Assembly (NCBI RefSeq): GCF_000003815.2 | Contig: NC_049990.1 | Span: 8,036,758-8,100,757, forward strand | From: Branchiostoma floridae | Taxonomy: Eukaryota; Chordata; Leptocardii; Amphioxiformes; Branchiostomatidae | DNA: 64,000 nt | Reading direction: 5' to 3' | Notes under the pieces: generated by a model | Database searches by the model: none | Told to the model about the DNA's origin: nothing | What the model saw: only the letters and a program-made list of their open reading frames with translations | In this document: positions 37,601 to 45,420 of the stretch, in pieces | Position numbering within the stretch: the stretch's first letter is position 1 | Layout: every line of letters begins with the position of its first letter | Made by a program: the position numbers and the translations under genes

Positions 37601-38793
37601 TAGTAAAAGATTCAAGAATTTCAACAATGATGACATAGGTGGAGTGCGTAATCCATTGCTTAGTGGCCTTGCCTCTGGATGTAGAAGCCGTTAAATCCAA
37701 CTCTACTGAGTCATTAACCCAACATGTACACTACTTGAAAGTGTGCAGTCCTCATGATGGGACGTTAAGCTATTGTCAATCTTCATCGTGCTTGTTGAAA
37801 AGAGCTAGAGGAATTTCCCTCAGGTACAAAGGACCAGTAAAAAATTGTACATAACACCATGTCATCTCTGTCACAATCAGTGGAAGAGTTGTTCTTCAAT
37901 GAATTAAACTCCATCGATATCACCTTCTCTTTCACTATCTTTTATGACACAGCCTGTCTCTTCCTATACAGTATGCTGATATGATGTTTTACTGTTGTAT
38001 CTAGGACGGTGTGTGGGTGAAAGGCCTGTTCCTGGAGGGAGCTGGATGGGACAAGAAGAACGCCTGTCTGATAGAAGCTGACCCCATGCAGCTGGTCTGC
38101 TCCATCCCGACCATCCACTTCAAACCTGTAGAGAACAAGAAGAAGAGCAGCAAAGGTAGGAAAACCCTTTTCTCTGTTTTGAACTTGATGTGAATCAGGT
38201 AGTTTGCAATCATGTTGTGTTTTATCATTTTCTTGGACAATGATAATTTTGTTCTGGGAGATACATTTGTAACAGTTACTTTACTTCCACTAGGAATAAA
38301 CGAGAATGCCATTATTGGTAGAGTCTGACCAAGTGTAAAATGGCATTATTTAGAATGATGATAATTATAAAAAGTTAACACTAAGCAGTTGTAGGGGCTC
38401 ATTTTCTCTTTTATTTCTGTACTCTGTACATCCCTTCTTTTTTTCCTGGTTCCCTTTTCTCTATTGTAACAGTTGTAGTTCCTTTTTATTATTTGTTTCC
38501 TGCATCATTCTGTGTGTAGATTATCCCAGATAAACACCTGCCCAGTTCTACGTACGTCATCTTGTTATTTTTATTCAATGGAACATGTTGTTAGACCCTG
38601 ATATTTTGTAACAGCAAGATTGTTCCCCCTTCTCACAGGTATCTATGCGTGCCCGTGCTACTACTTCCCCAACCGTGCCGGCGCCACCGGGCGTGCGTCG
38701 TTTGTTGTTGCTGTGGACCTGAAGACCGGAGCCATGCCCCCAGACCACTGGGTCAAGAGGGGGTCCGCACTTCTCATGAGTTTGGACCACTAG
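2500..38793 (+). CDS. DNAH2: Axonemal dynein heavy chain 2, 3' half (46 exons, 5' partial)
   Basis: This is the motor half of an axonemal dynein heavy chain, an ATP-driven motor that slides microtubule doublets in cilia and flagella; DNAH2 is assigned in the literature to an inner-arm dynein. About 2,500 residues are visible, from the tail of AAA1 to a TAG stop at 38791. Four features favour DNAH2: the C-terminus ([11 protein letters not shown], then [15 protein letters not shown]), the AAA3 segment [20 protein letters not shown], the stalk end [11 protein letters not shown] and the AAA5 motif [16 protein letters not shown]. All exon joins are GT-AG and keep phase. The tail, linker and AAA1 Walker A lie upstream of the window. 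One exon is cut by an N gap (24721-24820). The gene hosts an antisense CR1 element in intron 13 and tandemly duplicated exon heads before exons 38 and 39. Confidence 0.95.
3290..3550 (+). repeat. 43-bp minisatellite, copy cluster 1
   Basis: Diverged units of about 43 bp with the core GGATGGTGTTCAGCACCAAG followed by GACAGGT and a variable spacer. It sits in the DNAH2 intron between 3244 and 3651. The same core recurs inverted at 25725-26190 and directly at 29460-29670. Confidence 0.8.
5186..5306. mobile_element. Foldback MITE fragment, 'ATTACTCAAG...CTGGAT' family
   Basis: The segment AATTACTCAAGCAGCTGGAT is followed by an inverted partner ending TCCAGTTACTTGAGTAATT, with a TTTCCAAAAT centre. 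A similar palindrome occurs at 58689-58858. No coding capacity is seen. Confidence 0.6.
8153..14913 (+). CDS. DNAH2: DNAH2 exons 10-14 of window: AAA3 module
   Basis: Exons: 8153-8351, 8753-8977, 9414-9518, 9895-10083, 14697-14913. Exon 10 carries the AAA3 Walker [12 protein letters not shown], exon 11 the Walker B region [10 protein letters not shown], exon 12 the [19 protein letters not shown] segment, and exons 13-14 the [13 protein letters not shown] junction and [18 protein letters not shown]3 is the main regulatory nucleotide site of dynein. The 4.6-kb intron between exons 13 and 14 is inflated by an antisense CR1 retrotransposon; flanking splice sites are intact and the join is in phase. 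Confidence 0.93.
9640..9805 (+). mobile_element. tRNA-derived SINE-like sequence
   Basis: An A-box-like TGGTGGTTAGTGGA lies upstream of a B-box-like GAGTTCAATTCC, the arrangement of an internal polymerase III promoter, followed by an unrelated tail. It lies in a DNAH2 intron. The 3' limit is uncertain, and a degraded tRNA pseudogene is the alternative. Confidence 0.5.
10828..13482 (-). pseudogene. Retrotransposon ORF, C-terminal part: endonuclease end and reverse transcriptase (frameshifted)
   Basis: The open frame spans 884 codons, but only from about codon 47 is it homologous to the polyprotein; earlier codons are the wrong frame of the upstream endonuclease. Visible are GDLNCDS (residues 86-92) and SDHAM (153-157) of the AP endonuclease, then the reverse transcriptase: [13 protein letters not shown] [10 protein letters not shown] near 440, NYRPVSLL near 454, [13 protein letters not shown] (524-536), [13 protein letters not shown] (582-594) and the catalytic ALYADD (611-616). 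The C-terminal region ends [10 protein letters not shown]. Called a pseudogene because the frameshift cuts the polyprotein; a sequencing error there would make the element intact. Confidence 0.85.
13286..14212 (-). CDS. Retrotransposon ORF, N-terminal part: 2A-like motif, PHD finger, start of endonuclease
   Basis: This 308-codon frame begins with a hydrophobic stretch (residues 22-34, [13 protein letters not shown]), then a 2A-like [12 protein letters not shown] at residues 101-112. A PHD-type zinc finger follows with ligands C119, C122, C132, C135, H140, C143, C158 and C161. From about residue 196 the AP endonuclease begins ([11 protein letters not shown], then [11 protein letters not shown] and [10 protein letters not shown]). 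The frame leaves the endonuclease sequence near residue 290, where the 10828-13482 frame takes over, so the last residues are not native. 2A-like signals are known from several non-LTR retrotransposon lineages; that this one is active is inference. Confidence 0.85.
   Translation of the reverse strand: MFIIRVISTVVRGTVVLGIPRALFAIVLLLAVLPRPATVPSWEKTLNKVDVETGNWMTLKTCKCNAKVNPGLYGLRLLSPSASGTRNVRQVLNLLSCLAILLSGDVSPNPGPRTARFPCGLCLKRVGNGISCDLCETRFHTTCAFVTDVNNMTDNWICRKCSAMPDVVDGDSLSLDPENFFTVSEDAPVKSDHKGLLFAHQNIRSLVRKKAQLEAFLDYSKADVFAVTETLLDDTITDGLVSIGGYNTLRRDRGSRHGGGVALYISNQIPFKARPDLEIPGLEAVWAELMPPSSVQHVPPPYRQPQLF
15238..18373 (+). CDS. DNAH2: DNAH2 exons 15-20 of window: AAA4 module
   Basis: Exons: 15238-15387, 15934-16101, 16601-16761, 17102-17241, 17650-17782, 18234-18373. 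Exon 16 carries the AAA4 Walker A variant [11 protein letters not shown], with Arg in place of the usual Lys as is typical of axonemal dyneins at this site. Exon 17 gives [19 protein letters not shown] and the [16 protein letters not shown] loop, exon 18 the [15 protein letters not shown] strand, and exon 20 [18 protein letters not shown] leading into the stalk. All junctions agree in phase. A short tandem duplication lies in the intron just after exon 15. Confidence 0.93.
15381..15560 (+). repeat. Small tandem duplications beside a DNAH2 donor
   Basis: The donor context CATGGTAAAGAT is repeated about 36 bases downstream, and the segment GTATCAAGCTGTCAAAGA with its T-rich follower occurs twice in tandem (about 75-bp spacing). 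The first GT is the one that keeps phase with the next exon. Confidence 0.6.
18477..18636. mobile_element. Foldback MITE of about 160 bp
   Basis: Two long inverted arms share GCCTTCTTCAGGATCAATAC and its complement GTATTGATCCTGAAGAAGGC around a short centre near 18560. The outer ends AGCATAAAGG and CCTTTGCGTT are also roughly complementary. It lies in the DNAH2 intron before exon 21. Confidence 0.75.
18918..22052 (+). CDS. DNAH2: DNAH2 exons 21-26 of window: stalk coiled coil and microtubule-binding domain
   Basis: Exons: 18918-19128, 19707-19823, 20189-20330, 20747-20916, 21170-21286, 21888-22052. Exons 21-22 encode the outgoing coiled-coil helix, rich in Glu, Lys and Gln with heptad hydrophobics. 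Exons 23-24 encode the microtubule-binding domain ([20 protein letters not shown], then the [20 protein letters not shown] helix). Exons 25-26 encode the returning helix and strut ([17 protein letters not shown]). Here the stalk tip contacts tubulin in an ATP-dependent way. Several foldback repeats lie in the introns. Confidence 0.93.
21598..21744. mobile_element. MITE with perfect 34-bp terminal inverted repeats
   Basis: The left arm 21598-21631 (begins CTTACGCCACATC) is exactly complementary to 21711-21744 (ends GATGTGGCGTAAG). The centre includes GTTTCGCCGTGTGGCTTCCT. TAAACTGGATA occurs both just left of the element (21587) and about 50 bases right of it (21794), perhaps a wider duplication. 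Non-coding, in a DNAH2 intron. Confidence 0.85.
21805..21834 (+). repeat. (GTGA)n microsatellite
   Basis: A run of about seven GTGA/GAGT tetranucleotides between the MITE and the acceptor of the exon at 21888. Confidence 0.95.
22150..22340 (+). repeat. Dispersed repeat, copy 1
   Basis: AAGCTTTATTGACACAACAA, CCAATCACAAACT and TCTTTTCTGATAACAAG recur in the same order at 33138-33335 in another DNAH2 intron. The family is not recognised; it looks like a truncated interspersed element. Confidence 0.6.
22443..25715 (+). CDS. DNAH2: DNAH2 exons 27-32 of window: AAA5 and AAA5-AAA6 region, with assembly gap
   Basis: Exons: 22443-22784, 23221-23371, 23821-24008, 24264-24358, visible part 24821-24948, 25516-25715. 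Exon 27 encodes the start of AAA5 ([20 protein letters not shown] and [16 protein letters not shown]). Exon 29 gives [15 protein letters not shown], exon 30 [20 protein letters not shown]. The 5' boundary of the next exon is hidden in the 100-N gap; it resumes at [13 protein letters not shown] and ends at a GAG/gtgggg donor. Exon 32 encodes [23 protein letters not shown]5 and AAA6 are structural modules without conserved nucleotide sites. Confidence 0.92.
24408..24645 (+). mobile_element. tRNA-derived SINE-like element
   Basis: An A-box-like TGGCCAAGCGGTAATGC lies about 45 bases upstream of a degraded B-box-like GGGTCTGAGTTTGG. The body includes TTGTAAGGGATTGCATTC and TTACTCAGATTGGGTACC, which reappear in a truncated copy at 35265-35380. 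Two copies sharing a tail support a SINE rather than a lone tRNA relic. Confidence 0.6.
24721..24820. other. Assembly gap of 100 N
   Basis: Exactly 100 N, probably a fixed-size placeholder. It hides the acceptor and 5' edge of the DNAH2 exon visible from 24821. Confidence 0.99.
25725..26190 (-). repeat. 43-bp minisatellite, cluster 2 (about 11 units, inverted)
   Basis: Tandem units of about 43 bp with the core CTTGGTGCTGAACACCAACC, the reverse complement of the core at 3290-3550. It begins about 10 bases after the DNAH2 exon ending at 25715. Because 43 is not a multiple of three, all three minus-strand frames stay open for over 110 codons, which mimics a Cys-rich repeat protein. Confidence 0.9.
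26411..31352 (+). CDS. DNAH2: DNAH2 exons 33-38 of window: AAA6 module
   Basis: Exons: 26411-26537, 27755-27840, 28300-28400, 29079-29284, 29741-29866, 31161-31352. They encode [19 protein letters not shown], the [13 protein letters not shown] loop, [20 protein letters not shown], the [20 protein letters not shown] segment, the degenerate P-loop-like [19 protein letters not shown] and [23 protein letters not shown]6 closes the motor ring. Upstream of exon 38 two decayed copies of the same acceptor and exon head occur at 30153 and 30998; only the 31161 copy continues in frame with the conserved sequence. Confidence 0.93.
29460..29670 (+). repeat. 43-bp minisatellite, cluster 3
   Basis: About five units with the core GTTCAGCACCAAGGACAGGT separated by variants of CTTGACTGTGTGTGGATGG. 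Same orientation as the cluster at 3290 and opposite to that at 25725. It lies in the DNAH2 intron between 29284 and 29741. Confidence 0.85.
29975..31185 (+). repeat. Tandem copies of intron tail plus exon-38 head
   Basis: The acceptor and first exon bases CAGGGTAACTGGGTGTTCCT at 31158 have decayed relatives at 30150 (CAGGGCAACTGGGTGTTCCT) and 30995 (CAGGGCAACTGCTCGTTCCT). Each is preceded by the same intron text (TTGTTTCTGATGTG, CAGTGGC, TACTTTTCAAG). The natural period is about 165 bp; a later element inserted at 30284-30959 stretches the second interval. After the shared head the decayed copies read into GCTTCATATTG, not the conserved exon. Confidence 0.8.
30284..30959. mobile_element. Non-autonomous foldback DNA element with long inverted repeats
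   Basis: The left end ACTCGCTTTACACTAGGTTT matches the complement of the right end (AAACCTAGTGTAAAGCGAGT), and pairing continues with one mismatch through TTCTGAGACGTCTTGGCC. The interior contains further palindromes such as TGTGGTCTCAAGAC with its complement near 30413-30445. It interrupts an older tandem repeat, so it is younger than that duplication. No transposase is encoded. Confidence 0.8.
31836..32960 (+). repeat. Eightfold tandem array of intron tail, 3' splice site and exon-39 head
   Basis: Units of 139 bp (one spacing of 145, one of 140) contain TGTCATTTTAAAACC, a pyrimidine tract, a TTTCCCAG- or TTTTCCAG-type acceptor and the first 101 bases of the DNAH2 exon encoding [18 protein letters not shown]. 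Exon-head starts are 31877, 32016, 32155, 32300, 32439, 32578, 32717 and 32857. Copies differ by point changes and copy 3 has a 6-base insertion, so this is not an exact assembly echo. Only the last copy continues into the full exon; use of an earlier acceptor shifts frame and meets a stop. Confidence 0.95.
32857..38793 (+). CDS. DNAH2: DNAH2 exons 39-46 of window: C-terminal domain
   Basis: Exons: 32857-33048, 33600-33784, 35412-35637, 36095-36208, 36604-36756, 37255-37506, 38005-38155, 38639-38793. They encode [132 protein letters not shown] and the DNAH2-type ending. Exon 39 is the last of eight tandem copies of its acceptor and first 101 bases; only this copy continues into the rest of the exon. 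The stop is TAG at 38791. Confidence 0.94.
33138..33335 (+). repeat. Dispersed repeat, copy 2
   Basis: Related to 22150-22340: AAGCTTTATCAATGCAACAA, CCAACTACAAGCTAC and TCTTTTCTGATAACAAG occur in the same order. Family not recognised. Confidence 0.6.
33474..33517 (+). repeat. GACAGA-rich microsatellite
   Basis: Imperfect run of GAGACA and GACAGA units following a TATATA stretch. Confidence 0.9.
34045..35098. mobile_element. 1.05-kb non-autonomous DNA element, copy 1
   Basis: Nearly the same sequence occurs at 51401-52476. The left end TAACGGGAGGTGCCCC and the complement of the right end (TAACGGGGGCCGCCCT) form imperfect terminal inverted repeats of about 22 bp. Both copies start and end at TA, consistent with a TA target duplication as in Tc1/mariner-like transposition, although TAA is also possible. 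A subterminal CTCGGTACGC echoes the left end. No transposase frame is present. It lies in the DNAH2 intron between 33784 and 35412. Confidence 0.85.
35265..35380 (+). mobile_element. Truncated SINE-like copy
   Basis: Shares TGTTGTAATGGATTGCATTC and TTACTCAGATTAGG with the tail of the element at 24408-24645 but lacks its tRNA-like head, as expected of 5' truncation. Confidence 0.55.
36855..36948 (+). repeat. Tandem 39-bp repeat with hairpin
   Basis: TACTTGGTTAACATGCAAAA followed by GGATTGAGCCAGCAGTCAC occurs twice in tandem from 36871. Upstream AGTGATTGCTGGCTCAAT is nearly complementary to ATTGAGCCAGCAGTCACT in either copy, so two alternative hairpins can form in this DNAH2 intron. Confidence 0.8.
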
Positions 38794-39233
38794 TTTCAGA
38801 CTCGTCAAGAAAATAGCTACAAATGTATTTAGAAAATATTGTGTTCAGAATTTGAAAACTCTTGCGCTTTGGTTTCATTCCTCAGTAAGGAAGGTTTGAA
38901 GGCTACACAGAGAAACTGCAAAGTTTGACTGAATCAAAGTGTTTTTTTATGATTTGTTTCAAGCATTTTGTGGGAATTTTGGTTGGTATTTGTATTATTT
39001 AAAGTAAGCATTAATGGTTGTTATTGTTTGAAATGACCTGTTCTTTCAGATGTCAAATATAATGTCACAGCAACATTTACAAAATGGTGTGGTATCACTC
39101 TTTGTCTCAAAATTACGAGATGTCTTAGAATATGTACATGTACTATGCAATTCGCAAGTTACTTGAAGAACTTGCTTCTAAGTCAGACTCTATGGAAATG
39201 GAGCCACCGAAAAGAATTCTATTGCCACTTCTC

Positions 39234-39239
39234 AATAAA
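39234..39239 (+). terminator. Polyadenylation signal AATAAA (DNAH2, proximal)
   Basis: AATAAA about 440 bases after the DNAH2 stop, the first canonical hexamer in the 3' region noticed. Confidence 0.6.
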
Positions 39240-39478
39240 TGTATCAACATCTATTTGTAGATTATGTTATATCACAACAGATTTTTTTGGAGGCTGAACT
39301 TTCAAGAGTTACAAAGAGTATCAAATGTTTCCCTGAGATGTATATTTCTACGTTGTGTGATCGGTATTTTGTATATTTTGCGCACAAATTTATTTTCATC
39401 TACACGACAAGCAAATGCTATCTTCTGTATATTTCTAGTTTGTCAAAAAGAATGTGAATGTAGTATTTTGATGAAGAA

Positions 39479-39484
39479 AATAAA
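39479..39484 (+). terminator. Polyadenylation signal AATAAA (DNAH2, distal)
   Basis: A second AATAAA in the 3' region, an alternative end for DNAH2 transcripts. Confidence 0.45.
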
Positions 39485-40074
39485 TCACTGGAGAGTTTAT
39501 TTCACAAAAGGCTTGATGTCTCATTAATTCTATAACGTTCATTGTTGTCTTTTGTTCATTGAATTAGCATGATTTGACTGGATCAGGTGTATCAGACACT
39601 ATCAATTGATGCACGGTGCTTTTTTGCATTTTGCATCAACTAAAACAATTTGTAGTTCTTGTTAGATATTAGATACTTCTACATAGTACTTCATGCATTG
39701 GATCCCTACTAATATCATATGCGGCTAATGGTATAAGGTCGTCTTATAACAATATTACAAGAAGATATGTCTTAGAAATACATTCCAGCAAGTTTCTTAA
39801 GAAACCATCTATTGTCAGTAGTATCATTTTGACTACAAGGTTATACCTTTGATTCATACTTAACGATAAGCTTGGGTATTGAATAAAGATAAAGTATGCT
39901 ACACACATGCTTGATAAGGTATACTTAACATGTATACTTATTAATACGAATTCTAACATGTTTAGCTGAATCACGTTTTTTTCAACTTTGTGGCCAAAGG
40001 GATGAGTTACAAGATGTTCTCTTTCGCAATCTTGACGGGTTAGATATAGTGATAGCTTAGTTGCAGATGTATTG

Positions 40075-40080
40075 TTTATT
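40075..40080 (-). terminator. Polyadenylation signal AATAAA (saposin-like gene)
   Basis: Minus-strand AATAAA about 110 bases beyond the stop codon at 40191-40193. Confidence 0.5.
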
Positions 40081-40190
40081 CAATTGTAATACTACATGTT
40101 ATAGTACTTAGTCTTTATAATTAGCATCCCATCATGGGATTTGCTGCATTTAGCCCACATGGGCAGGAACATGCAAATAAAGATCATCAC

Positions 40191-43100
40191 TTATATATTG
40201 CAGATGACTGCTGGGTTCAGCTCGTTCACGATTTGATTGAAAAGCTCCGCCATGAACTTCCTGACCACTTCCTTGCACTGGGAAGGCGAGAAAAGACAAA
40301 AATGATACAAGTCACTAAACTCTCAAAAGTTTTAGTCACTACAGTGAAATTGAGTTCGTTTGCAGCACTTTTAGCTCTGCAAGACTGGTATGGTGACATT
40401 CCCGCGCTTCAGATATGGCACGTTATTTGAATGCAAGAATCGCACTGTTGCTGCTGAATTAAACATTTTCAGTGATAAGTCGATGTTTAATCTAAATACC
40501 TGGTGCAACCTTGGTAGAAATTTTGCCACTTTGCAAATTCTTGGTGCAATTTGGTAGGGGCCAGTGAGACGCCCGATTTTAGGAATCAGAAAACTTAACG
40601 GAACGTACCGGGAACAGGAAATCAGGCAACGGGACGTAAGAACAGATGCCAGCGGCGGCTTCGGCGACGACATCAGTGATCAGATCCTATGGTAAAGAAA
40701 ACAGAATATCTCAAGTTATGAAGAGCCGACGATATTTTCATTTGTTGTTTCATATATTTGTACATTTGTACATTATATGTGTTGATCTACCAACGTGATG
40801 AAACTATCTACGGGTGTATTTTGACTTACCGAATGCTCCTCCAGGTAATTCCTGACCAAGGTCACGATAGTACGACAGAGGACACCTCCTTTCACCTGCT
40901 TTCATTGAAGATAAAAACAGACAGGAAAACGTATCATGTCAGGTTTGGAAAATGTTTAATGCGTCTGGAAAAACCTGATAAACATGAGATATCAAATATT
41001 GTCAACGTACAAAATTAATGAACCCACCTGGACTTTCTTGCCGACTCCATTGCCTGAAATCAAAGACAAGAGATCATGAATCGAATCGGTGGTTGTATCT
41101 CACATGTGTATTTAGATCGTGTGGTCGTTTTGCTAGGTTCTAGCACATTAATGAAAAGACTGTGATTTAATGACAGTGACATCGACATGGCTAAGAATCA
41201 ACAAGTTGAATGAACTGTTTACAAAGATAAGATTGTGAAGCCCAAACAACTAATGATATGCGTAACATATCTTCATATGTAAATACTTTTGTTGGCGAGG
41301 CTGTACCTGTATAGTTGCGGAGGACACACAGGTCCTTCGGTTGCATCTTGCTGAAAACGATTTCATCCAGGTCGGTCATGGCTTCCTTCACCTTCAGGTC
41401 ACACTATAAGATGGGAAAAGTAAATTTGGCAAAAAGCTAGCACCCTATAAGCTAAACGGTCCATGCACTGAAACAAAAACAAAGCTAACGTCGAAATTTC
41501 AGTTACTAACCAACCAACAAATTGCGCAGACGACAAAATTATCTAAAATTTATTTTCAAATGCGACTACGCAGGGTTCATAAATGCACTTACGTGCACCA
41601 AAATTGGAGCTAAATGTACCTATTTTTGGACTGTGGGTGCATCGATGCACTTAGATGTCTGTGTTGGGTTAGGTACGTAAAGGTACTATTGTACACCGAT
41701 ATACAGTTTACTATATCTAGGCTAAATCCCTGGTACTTAACATTGTTAAATGCTTACTACGTCTAGCATATAGGCTCTGTCCATACTACTGAAACAACAA
41801 GAGTTCGTAGACCTCAGGCCTGCATGAAATTTATTGGGTTTCTGTAGACCTATTGTGTATTTTTGCCTTTTTGTCTGTGGTACGTGGTTGGAAAAATGAC
41901 CTTTTTACCCTGTTGGTTGTGCACCATGCAAAAGTCTGAAATTCCATTTTCTGAATTTGTAAGTTTGGACATGGATGAACATTACTTATTTTGGATTTCT
42001 TAAGTATGTAACCAACCACAGTACCTTGAAGTTGTTGAGACGCAACCTTTTTTGGGTCTCAGATGGCCCATGTACATGTAGTTACTCTGTCACATGATAT
42101 ATTCAGTACTAATATCTTCTTATTTCAATGTACTGACCTAATGCAGCTGCTAAATCTCCTTGGTTTGTGTTCTTCCAATGATATTCATTAAAGATTTATT
42201 TCTGGGGTGTTATTCACTTGACATCGGAAGGTTACTTGCATAATTTGACCAATGATACTTTTATAGTAGTTCCATAGACATTAGACAATATGAATAGTGC
42301 TGGCCCCCATGATGCAGCAGCAACAGTTAGTCCCCAGGGTGGTATGATATTTTCATTCAATCCATCCAACCCAAATCTAAATCTCCTGTAGTATCTAAGC
42401 CAAATTTAACAGCATAATTTACTATGAAAAATGTCCTTGTCAATCCCATTTATAGATGGCAAGCTGCTGGCAATGGAAGCTTTGAAAACTTCAGAAGCTG
42501 TTGTAGTCAGAGCAAACACCCAGCAAACATCCCCCCAAACCAATGAGCAGTTGCTTAGAAGGGGAATTTCATCATATATTTGCCGCGACAAAATGCAACA
42601 AACGATACTGAATTTAAAACAAAACCAAGCTAAGCCTCCACCACTTAACCCTGCCTGTACTATAGATTAAGCAGGCCCAAAAACCAAGCGAATATGACTA
42701 GCCCAAAACTACAAATTACCTGTATACAGTATGGAATTGGAAATGGCATTACCAAAGAAACAAAAAGAAACACAGGACAAATCATACACATACCTTTCTC
42801 TTATGCCCACGCTCTATACAGTTCTCCTCCACATTAGAAAATTGCATCTTCTTCTGTTTAAGTTCAAGTTCAACCATGATTGCCAACAGGGTAAAGGAAC
42901 TTGTACCAGAACTTTAAACTCAGTACTATACAGCTCTAGAAACACCACAAAGAGTAATAAGCAAACTCCAATTATACCTGACCAACAGATATATCATCTG
43001 GTACACTCCCGTCATCTGGCACACCTGGCACACCGTCAGTGCCACTAAGACAGGGGATACAAAGTAACCTGATACATTGAAGGTTGCCCCAGGCCAGATG

Positions 43101-45278
43101 ATGGTTCTACACCCAACCGTAATCTGTTTTCAGAACCAAGCAGATATTGGGAGGATGCCCCAACCACACCAAAACAGGGTCAACCTATACAGTATCAAGT
43201 TCAAGCACTAGGAGGCCCAAAATCAAACCTCACCACCAGGACACCACCAACAACTCACGTACCAATTAGCAACACAATGGCACCTTGCATTCCGGAGATA
43301 TAGCGCACGCCCCGTGCCTGCACAAAAGGTAACCTAAAATGTCAAGTTCAAGCACCAAGGGCGCCAAAATAAAAATTGAGAATTATTCAGCCACCGCCGA
43401 CACATGTGCCAAATATCATCGCGCCCGCACCAACCGTTCAGAAGATATAACTCCGGAAACACCCCTCCCGGACACAAAATTCGACCTGCCGCGTCAAGTT
43501 CAAACGCGACAAGGCCCAAAGTCAATCCTAGGCAACAGGCAACAACTTCCCACCCATGCACCAAAAATTGTCGCAATGTTGCGTATCGTTCCGGACACAC
43601 AGCGCCAAAAGTGCCCCCAAAACACCAAAAATGCCACCTGCAATGTCAAGTTCAAGCGCCAGGAGGCCCAAAATCAAACCTGAGTGTCAGGCCACCACCC
43701 CCAACCCACGTACCAAAAATCGTCGTGCTCGCACCATCCGTTCTCGAGATACAGCGCCCTAAATCCCCAGCTTCCAAATTTTCCCACGCCCGTGAAAACC
43801 ATACCTGCATACATGCAGGTAATTATTGGGTACGTATAAGCATATGTAACCGACACCTTGTCCTTAGAGCGGACGCCAAGACAGCTATTCTTCAAAGTAG
43901 AGGAGATGAACTTCTGCACGGAGTCCTTCCTGAAGTAGGTCCTCATCGCCTCTACCGCAGGAACACACTGTGGATAAAGCAACTGTATCAGACCAAAAGG
44001 CGGTCGTGTTGCGGAAATAACTGTGTTTTGCATGCTTACTACAATTGGATAACTTGGGTTGTAGTCTAGATAGCTTCTCTCGAGCTTTTTAAGTACACAT
44101 AAACGCACACGTACAAAAACATGGGTACCTGACTTCTGTTGGCGAGGTAAAAGGCAGTGAAAGGAGAGGTTCAGGAGAGAGTTGGGATCGGAGCCTCCCA
44201 ATGCCGTACCTTAAACACAGTGGCCATGGATAGCAACCTACTGCCTCTATGGCCATGAGACTACCGTTACCTTTTCATGTAAATCTATTAAGTTTAGACA
44301 AATGCCCCAATGATAACAACTTATACAACAGTGATCGGAACACGTCTGCATAAAGCTAAACCTCACCTCTTTATCTTCTAGTCCGTTGGGCGGAGAATGC
44401 CCACTCACTAGAAAAAAAGAACGACAATATCAAGAAAAAATGTCCTTTATACAATGCAAGGAAATAGGTTTGCAGCCAGGGACATAGCAGAATAAACTCC
44501 TGAAGTCAAACAGCAAGTTACATGAAAGCGCAAAAAGCCATGCATGACGTTTGCTGTATGCCATTTGTGCATTTATAAGATAAATGACGTCTTGAATAAC
44601 TCGGATGATGATTGGTAGCGCTACACTATATGTTTGCCCAGTAATACTATCCACTGAAGCACACTAACATATGATCACCGTCCCTCCCACACAACTGCAA
44701 CACTACCCGATCGCCTTCCACAGATTGTTTAGAGTGGCAGATTTAACAGGATGCATATACTAGTAGTTTTTCCCACGTTCCCAATCCTTCCCGCCGTTGT
44801 TATTTTAAGTCCCAACATATGCAGCAAGATTTTGCTGTGCTAAAGTACTGAAATGTCGCTTGATGTTCTGACATACAGAATATTTCTTCGATAGAATCTG
44901 TTTTAATCAACTGTACTTCTTTGTTTTTCCAGAACATCTACCCTAGATTTTTAATGAGCAATGGTACTTAAATTGTCATGTACTTAACCGACCCTCGCCG
45001 AGGTACCGTAGACGTTTCCTTTGCGACATGCCAGAATTGCCAAGTTGCCAGTTTTCTGAGAGATAATACTCATCACTCGATTTCAAGGCGGATAATTGCC
45101 ATGGAATTGACTTCGAAGTTCCCTGATAACACATTAGGTCGAAATAACGCAACAATTGTCCATCCATGGTAAGAGTGTGGTAACCAGTAAAGTTAGAGTA
45201 AAATTTGTCCTTCCACCCACCAGAGTTTCCAGCAAGCACCATCATCAATGCGCAGAGAAGAATGCCTGAGAATGCCAT
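40191..45278 (-). CDS. Secreted protein with two saposin-B-like domains (8 exons)
   Basis: Exons in transcript order: 45278-45221, 44407-44367, 43967-43857, 41403-41307, 41053-41028, 40895-40830, 40686-40609, 40277-40191. All joins are GT-AG, phases agree, and the sum is 564 nt (187 residues). It opens with a signal peptide (MAFSGILLCALMMVLAG). Domain 1 runs from CVPAVEAMRTYF through SSTLKNSC and CDLKVKEAMTDL to QPKDLCVL. Domain 2 runs from GVLCRTIVTLVRNYL through AAAGIC and CKEVVRKFMAEL to NPAVICNI. The helix and cysteine spacing is that of saposin-B folds, which bind or disturb lipids, often in lysosomes. Each domain keeps only four cysteines, lacking the outer pair. ATG has a good context (CCAACATGG). 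Exact subfamily unknown; a lysosomal activator and an NK-lysin-like defence protein are both possible. Confidence 0.82.
43190..43800. repeat. Diverged tandem repeat of about 150 bp
   Basis: Four imperfect units, each with a variant of TCAAGTTCAAGCGCCAGGAG followed by GCCCAAAATC, then a CACGTACCAAAAAT-like middle and a CCGTTC...GAGATA...GCGC end. It lies in the long intron of the saposin-like gene, directly downstream (in transcript order) of the exon at 43857-43967. The 43404-44069 plus-strand open frame is a by-product. Confidence 0.7.
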
Positions 45279-45420
45279 GTTGGTCGATGAAGAGTCTTGG
45301 TGGCTCACAAACACAGCTTACCGAACAAAAGCAACAGGTGGAAATGTGGCTAAACTTATACTTTGTCACAAGACTGGAAACCGCTACAGTGGATTCTCAG
45401 GCATCATTGGATGGAGGGAA

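Larger units (their letters stand above)
38794..40190. other. Intergenic region and 3' UTRs (DNAH2 and saposin-like gene, convergent)
   Basis: The two genes converge here. It holds the DNAH2 3' UTR with two AATAAA sites and, on the other strand, a candidate signal at 40075-40080. The rest is AT-rich and I see no coding exon. Confidence 0.7.

Noticed and set aside
43404-44069. A 221-codon plus-strand open frame
   Set aside because: It runs through diverged tandem repeats and across a well-supported minus-strand saposin exon; low-complexity composition without a domain.
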